DNA from: Achromobacter anxifer | Lineage (GTDB): Bacteria; Pseudomonadota; Gammaproteobacteria; Burkholderiales; Burkholderiaceae_B | Reading direction: 5' to 3' | DNA: 64,000 bases | NCBI RefSeq assembly: GCF_903652925.1 | Contig: NZ_CAHLAR010000001.1 | Location: forward strand, 124,001-188,000 | Notes under the pieces: model-generated | Database searches by the model: none | What the model saw: only the letters and a program-made list of their open reading frames with translations | Told to the model about the DNA's origin: nothing | Shown: positions 59,242 through 64,000 of the stretch, piece by piece | Position numbering within the stretch: position 1 is the first letter of the stretch | How the letters are laid out: the number at the start of each line of letters is the position of its first letter | Translations under genes and position numbers: made by a program

Positions 59242-59507
59242 GGGGTGTTCCTTAAATAGGTAAATGGGTTCATCCGCGCTGCCTGCCCTGCTGGGCGGGT
59301 TGCCGCTCTGGCGGGACGCTTTCTTTTCCTGGCGCCAGGGTCTGGCAAGAGGGGAAAGGCCTTGATGCCTGGAAGGTTCAAAACCGGATTTAGAACCGGG
59401 TCTAAGCCTGCTCCGGCACCCAGAGTGGGTGGCGCAAATGCAACCGACGTAATTCGGGCATTGCTGACCGAATCTGGAATATTAGCCCGGGACTTTCGGA
59501 AAGTCAA
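59242..59507 (-). promoter_or_regulatory. rplU promoter and long 5' leader
   Basis: On the minus strand TTGACT (59507-59502), a 17-base spacer and TAATAT (59484-59479) form a strong sigma-70 promoter. The leader from about 59472 to the rplU ATG is some 230 bases and contains a perfect hairpin CACCCA/TGGGTG (59417-59431). Such a long leader could host autoregulation by L21, but no known motif is recognised. Confidence 0.75.
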
Positions 59508-59549
59508 AAAGCGCTTGCAGGCTAAGGGCTTAGGTGTCGCGTGCAGGCT

Positions 59550-60308
59550 TCAGGCGCCGGGGATCACGCGCAGGGCCACGTCCCGGGCCACGATGCGTAT
59601 TCCTTCCATGACGTCGCGGCGGTGCTCGGGGTCGAGGCGGTCGGTGGGGATGGAAGTGCTGACGGCCACCCGCTTGCCCAGCGGCGTCACGCCTACGTAG
59701 GCGGCATAGCAGACCAGGCCGGTGGCTACTTCCTCCAGATCCTGCGCCAGGCCGCTGCGGCGCACCTGTTCCAGCTCCTGGTCCAGCGCGGCGCGGGTCG
59801 CGAGGCTGCGCTCGGTGACGCGCGGCAGCGCGTCGGGCACGCGGGCGGCCAGGTCCTCTGGCGGCAGGCTCGCCAGCAAGGCCTTGCCCAGCGCGCAGGC
59901 GTGCGCGGGCAGGCGCAGGCCCAGGTCCGACACCAGCCGCACCGGGCGGCGGGCGTCCTCGCGGGCCAGGTAGACCACGTCGAAGCCGTCCAGCGTCGCC
60001 AGTTGCACCACTTCGTTGTGCCGCGCCACGAAGGCGCCGGCCGCCGCCTGGAAGGCCGTCTGCAGGCCATCTTGGCGCAGATAGGCATAGCCCAGCGCCA
60101 TCAGCTCAATGCCGATGACGTAGCCGCCGTCGCGGCGCTCGATCCAGCGGCGCTGTTCCAGGCAATCCAGCAGCAGGTAGAGCGTGCTGCGGGCGAGCTG
60201 GCAGGCTTCGGCCAGTTCCGAAGCCTTGACGGGTGCGTTGCGGCTGGCGAGCAGACGCAGGATGTCGTGCGTGCGCCGGATGGCGGGGACGTCGTATTCG
60301 GAGGTCAT
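59550..60308 (-). CDS. IclR-family transcriptional regulator
   Basis: A 252-residue regulator: N-terminal helix-turn-helix (AIRRTHDILRLLASRNAPVKASELAEACQLARSTLYLLLDCLEQ) and C-terminal effector-binding domain (GLRLPAHACALGKALLASL, YVGVTPLGKRVAVSTSIP). It diverges from an FAH-family gene across a 103-base gap with a strong palindrome, so it most likely represses that gene. Confidence 0.93.
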   Translation of the reverse strand: MTSEYDVPAIRRTHDILRLLASRNAPVKASELAEACQLARSTLYLLLDCLEQRRWIERRDGGYVIGIELMALGYAYLRQDGLQTAFQAAAGAFVARHNEVVQLATLDGFDVVYLAREDARRPVRLVSDLGLRLPAHACALGKALLASLPPEDLAARVPDALPRVTERSLATRAALDQELEQVRRSGLAQDLEEVATGLVCYAAYVGVTPLGKRVAVSTSIPTDRLDPEHRRDVMEGIRIVARDVALRVIPGA

Positions 60309-60313
60309 ACGCT

Positions 60314-60353
60314 ATTGTCCAACATATTGGACAATAATTCAGGATATTGGACA
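60314..60353. promoter_or_regulatory. IclR operator: perfect 9-4-9 palindrome plus third half-site
   Basis: ATTGTCCAA (60314-60322) and TTGGACAAT (60327-60335) are perfect complements across four bases. A further half-site TATTGGACA lies at 60345-60353. They sit between the divergent IclR gene (start 60308) and the FAH-family gene (start 60412). Confidence 0.8.
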
Positions 60354-60411
60354 TGATAATGCAGCTCTCCTAGACTTTCCCGCACATCAAACAAAGAAAG
60401 CGAGGAGTCAC

Positions 60412-61581
60412 ATGAACGAGGCCAAGGCGCTGCCAGCCGATCTGGAACAAGCGCTGCTGGTGGGGCGGCTATGGCGGCCGGGGCCGGTGGACGGCCCCAG
60501 CGTGGTGGCGGTCCGCAAGGGCGAGGTGATCGACATCACCGCGGTTGCGCCCACCATGGCGGACCTGCTGGACCGGCCTGACCGCGTGGCGTTGGCCGCC
60601 AGCGCCGCAGGGGAATCGCTGGGCGACGTGCGCGCCCTGATGGCCGCGAACCTGGCGGGAGAGGACGGCCCCAGGCTGCTGGCGCCCTGCGACCTGCAGC
60701 CGGTCAAGGCGGCGGGCGTCACTTTCGCCATCAGTCTGCTGGAGCGGATGATCGAGGAAGAGGCGGGCGGCGATGCCAGCCGCGCCGAGGAAATCCGCGT
60801 CCGCATGCAGGCGTTGATCGGCTCCGACCTGTCGCGCCTGCGTCCGGGGTCGCCCGAGGCCGCCAGGCTGAAGGCCGAACTGACCGAGCGCGGCCAGTGG
60901 TCGCAATACCTGGAGGTGGGCATAGGCCCGGACGCCGAGGTCTTTTCCAAGGCGCCGCCCATGGCCTCGGTGGGGACGGGCGCGCAGATCGGCGTGCTGC
61001 CCGAATCCCGCTGGAACAACCCCGAACCCGAGATCGTGCTGGCGGTGGACAGCCGCGGCGAGGTCGTGGGCGCCGCCCTGGGCAACGACGTCAACCTGCG
61101 CGACATCGAAGGCCGCAGCGCCTTGCTGCTGACCAAGGCCAAGGACAACAACGGGTCCTGCGCCATCGGCCCCTTCATTCGTCTGTTCGACGGCAATTTC
61201 TCCATGAACAGCGTGCGCCAGGCCGACGTGTCCCTGCGCATCGAGGGCCTGGACGGCTTCGAGCTGGACGGCGTGAGCCACATGCGCGAGATCAGCCGCG
61301 ACCCGCTGGACCTGGTGCGCCAGGCCTGCGGCAGGCACCACCAGTATCCGGACGGCTTCATGCTGTTCCTGGGCACCATGTTCTCGCCCACCCAGGACCG
61401 CATGGGGCCTGGCACCGGTTTCACCCACAAGATGGGCGACCGCGTCGTGATCGCGTCCGAGCGCCTGGGCGCGCTGATCAACGAAGTGCGGCTGGCCACC
61501 GAGATCGAACCCTGGACCTTCGGCGTGCGCGCGCTCTACGCCAATCTGGCCGGGCGCGGCCTGTTGCGGCAAGGGGCCTGA
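60412..61581 (+). CDS. Fumarylacetoacetate hydrolase-family protein
   Basis: A 389-residue protein of the FAH superfamily, whose members cleave C-C bonds or dehydrate sugar acids using a divalent metal. Metal-site acids occur in PEPEIVLAV; the core also has GAALGNDVNLRDIEGRS, LTKAKDNNGSCAIGPFI and LFLGTMFSPTQDR. The long N-terminal region (about 1-150) is like that of sugar-acid dehydratase-type FAH proteins. GAGGAG precedes the ATG at 60412. The substrate is unknown; the divergent IclR gene suggests an inducible catabolic step. Confidence 0.88.
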   Translation: MNEAKALPADLEQALLVGRLWRPGPVDGPSVVAVRKGEVIDITAVAPTMADLLDRPDRVALAASAAGESLGDVRALMAANLAGEDGPRLLAPCDLQPVKAAGVTFAISLLERMIEEEAGGDASRAEEIRVRMQALIGSDLSRLRPGSPEAARLKAELTERGQWSQYLEVGIGPDAEVFSKAPPMASVGTGAQIGVLPESRWNNPEPEIVLAVDSRGEVVGAALGNDVNLRDIEGRSALLLTKAKDNNGSCAIGPFIRLFDGNFSMNSVRQADVSLRIEGLDGFELDGVSHMREISRDPLDLVRQACGRHHQYPDGFMLFLGTMFSPTQDRMGPGTGFTHKMGDRVVIASERLGALINEVRLATEIEPWTFGVRALYANLAGRGLLRQGA

Positions 61582-61677
61582 CCCGCTGCTGGATGACGCC
61601 GGGCAAGGAAGGCGCGCCGGGCGCCGCCCCTGCCCGGCGATTCTGCCAGGATGACGGCTCAGGTTCGTCACTCCCCG

Positions 61678-61716
61678 TATAATCCTTGGTCGAATCCTCC
61701 CGCCGCCTCCGGCGGG
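61678..61716 (+). promoter_or_regulatory. Probable ispB promoter and leader hairpin
   Basis: TATAAT at 61678-61683 is a good -10 box but no convincing -35 box is seen. A perfect hairpin CCCGCC/GGCGGG (61699-61716) lies in the leader, about 60 bases before the TTG start. Confidence 0.45.
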
Positions 61717-61777
61717 CCCAGCGGTAAGAGCCGGTCCGCGTCCGCGCCACGGCTCGTTTCACTCTCCCGGATACGTC

Positions 61778-62743
61778 TTGAATCTCCCCGAGCTTGTTGC
61801 CCCCATTGCTGACGATATGAAAGCCGTCGACGCGGTCATCCGCGAGCGGCTGAATTCCGACGTGGTCCTGATCCGCACGATCGGCGACTACATCATTGGC
61901 GCGGGCGGCAAGCGCATGCGCCCGGCCATGGTGCTGATGGTGGCGCGCGCCCTGGGCTATGAAGGCACGCATCATCAGCTGCTGGCCGCCGTGGTGGAAT
62001 TCATCCACACGGCCACGCTGCTGCACGACGACGTGGTGGACGAGTCCGACCTGCGCCGCGGCCGCGAAACCGCCAACGCGGTCTTCGGCAACGCCGCCAG
62101 CGTGCTGGTGGGCGACTACCTGTATTCGCGCTCGTTCGAGATGATGGTCGAAGCCGATTCGATGCGCGTCATGAGCATCCTGTCCGAGGCCACCACGGTG
62201 ATCGCCGAAGGCGAGGTGCTGCAGCTGCTGAACGTGCACGACCCCGACGTCTCGCAGGAACGCTACCTGCAGGTCGTGCGCTACAAGACCGCCAAGCTGT
62301 TCGAGGCCGCCGCCCAGGTGGGCGCCGTGCTGGCGGGCGCCACGCCCGAGCAGGAAGCCGCCGCGGCCGCCTACGGCCGCCACGTGGGCACCGCCTTCCA
62401 GCTGGTGGACGACGTGCTGGACTACAGCGGCGACGCCGCCGCCCTGGGCAAGAACGTGGGTGACGACCTGCGCGAGGGCAAGCCCACGCTGCCGCTGATC
62501 CGCGTGATGGAAGTGGGCACCCCGGAACAGCAGCAACTGATCCGCGATGCCATCAAGACGGGCGACGCAGACTTCGCCGCCGTGGCCGCCGCCATTCAGG
62601 CTACGGATGCCCTGGAGCATGCCCGCCAGGCCGCCGTGGCCGAAGCCGATCTGGCCCGAAAAGCACTTTCTGCTTATCCCATTTCCCCTTTTCAAAAATC
62701 TCTGTTAGAATTCTGCGCTTTCGCGGTGAACAGAGATCGCTAA
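61778..62743 (+). CDS. ispB: Octaprenyl-diphosphate synthase, TTG start
   Basis: A 321-residue trans-prenyltransferase that makes the side chain of ubiquinone. Both aspartate-rich motifs are present: LLHDDVVDESD and QLVDDVLDYSGD; also GGKRMRPAMVLM and EGEVLQLLNVHDPD. The opening MNLPEL matches the known IspB N terminus, so the TTG at 61778 is preferred over the ATG 13 codons later. It ends AVNRDR like E. coli IspB. Confidence 0.95.
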   Translation: MNLPELVAPIADDMKAVDAVIRERLNSDVVLIRTIGDYIIGAGGKRMRPAMVLMVARALGYEGTHHQLLAAVVEFIHTATLLHDDVVDESDLRRGRETANAVFGNAASVLVGDYLYSRSFEMMVEADSMRVMSILSEATTVIAEGEVLQLLNVHDPDVSQERYLQVVRYKTAKLFEAAAQVGAVLAGATPEQEAAAAAYGRHVGTAFQLVDDVLDYSGDAAALGKNVGDDLREGKPTLPLIRVMEVGTPEQQQLIRDAIKTGDADFAAVAAAIQATDALEHARQAAVAEADLARKALSAYPISPFQKSLLEFCAFAVNRDR

Positions 62744-62863
62744 GCGAATTAGGCGAAAAAGCTGGGGTAACCCAGCAGCCTGAAACGTGGCGGTTGATAG
62801 TGGAAGCGAAAGACGATTTGGTTGCACTGAGCGCAGCGAAGTCAGTAGTAGTGTAGTAAGACT

Positions 62864-62941
<78 letters not shown>

Positions 62942-62960
62942 TCATGTGGTCGAATTCATG

Positions 62961-63021
62961 AAGGTGTTTCCCGACACCTTTGGCTGAAAGCCGGTATCGC
63001 GCAAGCGTTGCCGGCTTTTTT
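62961..63021 (+). terminator. Tandem hairpins and terminator after tRNA-Pro
   Basis: A 7-6-7 hairpin AAGGTGT/ACACCTT (62961-62980) is followed by a terminator: AAGCCGG (62988-62994) pairs with CCGGCTT (63011-63017), with an inner CGC-GCAA-GCG tetraloop stem, then six T. Confidence 0.85.
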
Positions 63022-63100
63022 GCATTTGCGTGTCTGACATCGTCATTCCACCGTCATTCCGCGTCTCTAGACTCCCGCCTTTTTCGAACAGGCAGCAGAG

Positions 63101-64000
63101 ATGACGAAGGACAGCAAGTACGGCCAGGGTGATACGCAGATCGTGGAGCAGGCGGCGGACGGATTGCCGCTGGCGCCGGACAGCCGGCGGCGCAGCCTGT
63201 TGCGCGCCGGCTTGGGCGTGACGTTGTTGCCCATGGGCGGCAGTTTCCTGCTCAGCGGCTGCAACGGCGGCGGCGGTGATGACGACGAGGACGATGGCGG
63301 CACGGGCAAGCCCCAGCCGGCCCTGGTGTCGAGCTTTGCGCTCGCGGTGTTGCCGGATACGCAGTTCTATTCGCGCTATGCCACCGACGCCGAGAACCAG
63401 CAGTTCATGCGCAAGTACGGCAGCGAGCCCTATCAGGCGCAGACGCGCTGGGTGGCCGAGCACGCGAAGGCGCTCAACATTCCGTTCCTGATGCACCTGG
63501 GCGACGTGGTCGACCAGCAAGGCAAGCCCGACCAATGGAAGGTGGCCAGCGCCGCGATGAAGGTGCTGGAGGACGCCAAGGTGCCGTATTCGATCCTGGC
63601 GGGCAACCACGACGTGATCGTCGACCGCGACTATGTGGACGAGAGCAGCCAGTCGGCCAACACGGACGCGCAGCGCGACCTGGCCAAGGAACCCTATCTG
63701 CAGCACTTCGGCGTCACGCGCGCGAAGCAGCAGGCCACCTTCGGCGGCCGCGACGCCAGCGGCTTCCACGAGTACCACGTGTTCGAGGCCGAAGGGCAGA
63801 AGTTCCTGGTGCTGTCGCTGTCCTGGCGCGCGTCGAACGACGCGCTGGCCTGGGCCAACCAGGTCCTGCGCGCCAATCCCACGCTGCCCGCCATCCTCGT
63901 CAACCACCAGTTGCTGAACATCGACAAGGACGGCGTCAGCCCGCTGGAAGTGCCCTACGGCAAGATGCTGTGGGAGAAGCTGATCCGCGACAACGATCAG
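63101..64000 (+). CDS. Tat-exported metallophosphoesterase, 3' truncated by window
   Basis: The frame runs open from the ATG at 63101 (after CAGCAGAG) through the window edge, 300 codons so far. The N terminus has a twin-arginine signal (SRRRSLLRAGLG) and a lipobox-like LLSGC, followed by a Gly/Asp-rich linker. The calcineurin-type metal motifs follow: LPDTQFY, LGDVVDQ, AGNHD and VNHQ. It is probably an exported, lipid-anchored phosphoesterase. The C terminus is outside the window, so full length and any extra domain are unknown. Confidence 0.88.
   Translation, partial: MTKDSKYGQGDTQIVEQAADGLPLAPDSRRRSLLRAGLGVTLLPMGGSFLLSGCNGGGGDDDEDDGGTGKPQPALVSSFALAVLPDTQFYSRYATDAENQQFMRKYGSEPYQAQTRWVAEHAKALNIPFLMHLGDVVDQQGKPDQWKVASAAMKVLEDAKVPYSILAGNHDVIVDRDYVDESSQSANTDAQRDLAKEPYLQHFGVTRAKQQATFGGRDASGFHEYHVFEAEGQKFLVLSLSWRASNDALAWANQVLRANPTLPAILVNHQLLNIDKDGVSPLEVPYGKMLWEKLIRDNDQ

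Overview
The window is a stretch of a high-GC betaproteobacterial chromosome, most likely from Alcaligenaceae (Achromobacter/Bordetella type). The evidence is two orphan Bug/TctC solute-binding proteins, the rsmB-DUF4390-ntrYX-trkAH block, the rhodanese-grxC-secB-gpsA block, the gpmA-envC-ctpA-moeB block and the rplU-rpmA-obgE-proB arrangement, all typical of Burkholderiales. Genes are dense and mostly housekeeping. I see no prophage, insertion sequence, CRISPR array, rRNA or integrative island. The genus is an inference from gene content.

Layout. 1-9.8 kb: tail of an FeS/FAD oxidoreductase, a Bug protein, yggS diverging from an aminotransferase, an orphan amino-acid binding protein, HMG-CoA lyase, dprA, def-fmt. 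9.8-15.7 kb: small enzymes (FMN-binding protein, HAD phosphatase, LOG), a ferritin-like protein, an HxlR regulator diverging from a Gdx/SugE exporter, rimO, and a solitary NadS/HigA-like antitoxin. 15.9-25.1 kb: a CusSR-type two-component system, a glycosyltransferase, and a tripartite RND pump operon. 25.4-34 kb: LysE exporter, then rsmB-DUF4390-ntrY-ntrX-trkA-trkH in tight translational coupling. 34.4-41.7 kb: ybdK, bioC diverging from comF-trmL, a second Bug protein, and the rhodanese-grxC-secB-gpsA operon. 41.9-50.1 kb: gpmA-envC-ctpA-moeB, a diguanylate cyclase, and a GntR regulator coupled to a GlcD-like dehydrogenase. 50.1-51.1 kb: a gene-free kilobase with two related palindromic elements. 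51.1-57.3 kb: thiC with a TPP riboswitch, a SecD-head-like lipoprotein, a toxin-antitoxin locus whose toxin has an in-frame amber codon, and a divergent pair of unrecognised regulators. 57.3-64 kb: obgE, rpmA, rplU, an IclR regulator diverging from an FAH-family gene, ispB, tRNA-Pro(CGG), and the start of a Tat-exported metallophosphoesterase.

The least explained structures are: (i) two palindromic elements (50167-50330 and 50890-51037) with nearly identical cores but different, internally perfect arms; (ii) two toxin-antitoxin-type promoters (near 15.8 and 54.6 kb) that share one operator geometry, one driving only an antitoxin and the other a toxin broken by a single stop; (iii) a response-regulator-like protein (55446-56147) without a phosphorylation site, diverging from an XRE regulator. 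None is a clearly new multi-gene system. All calls come from reading the sequence; no database search was run.
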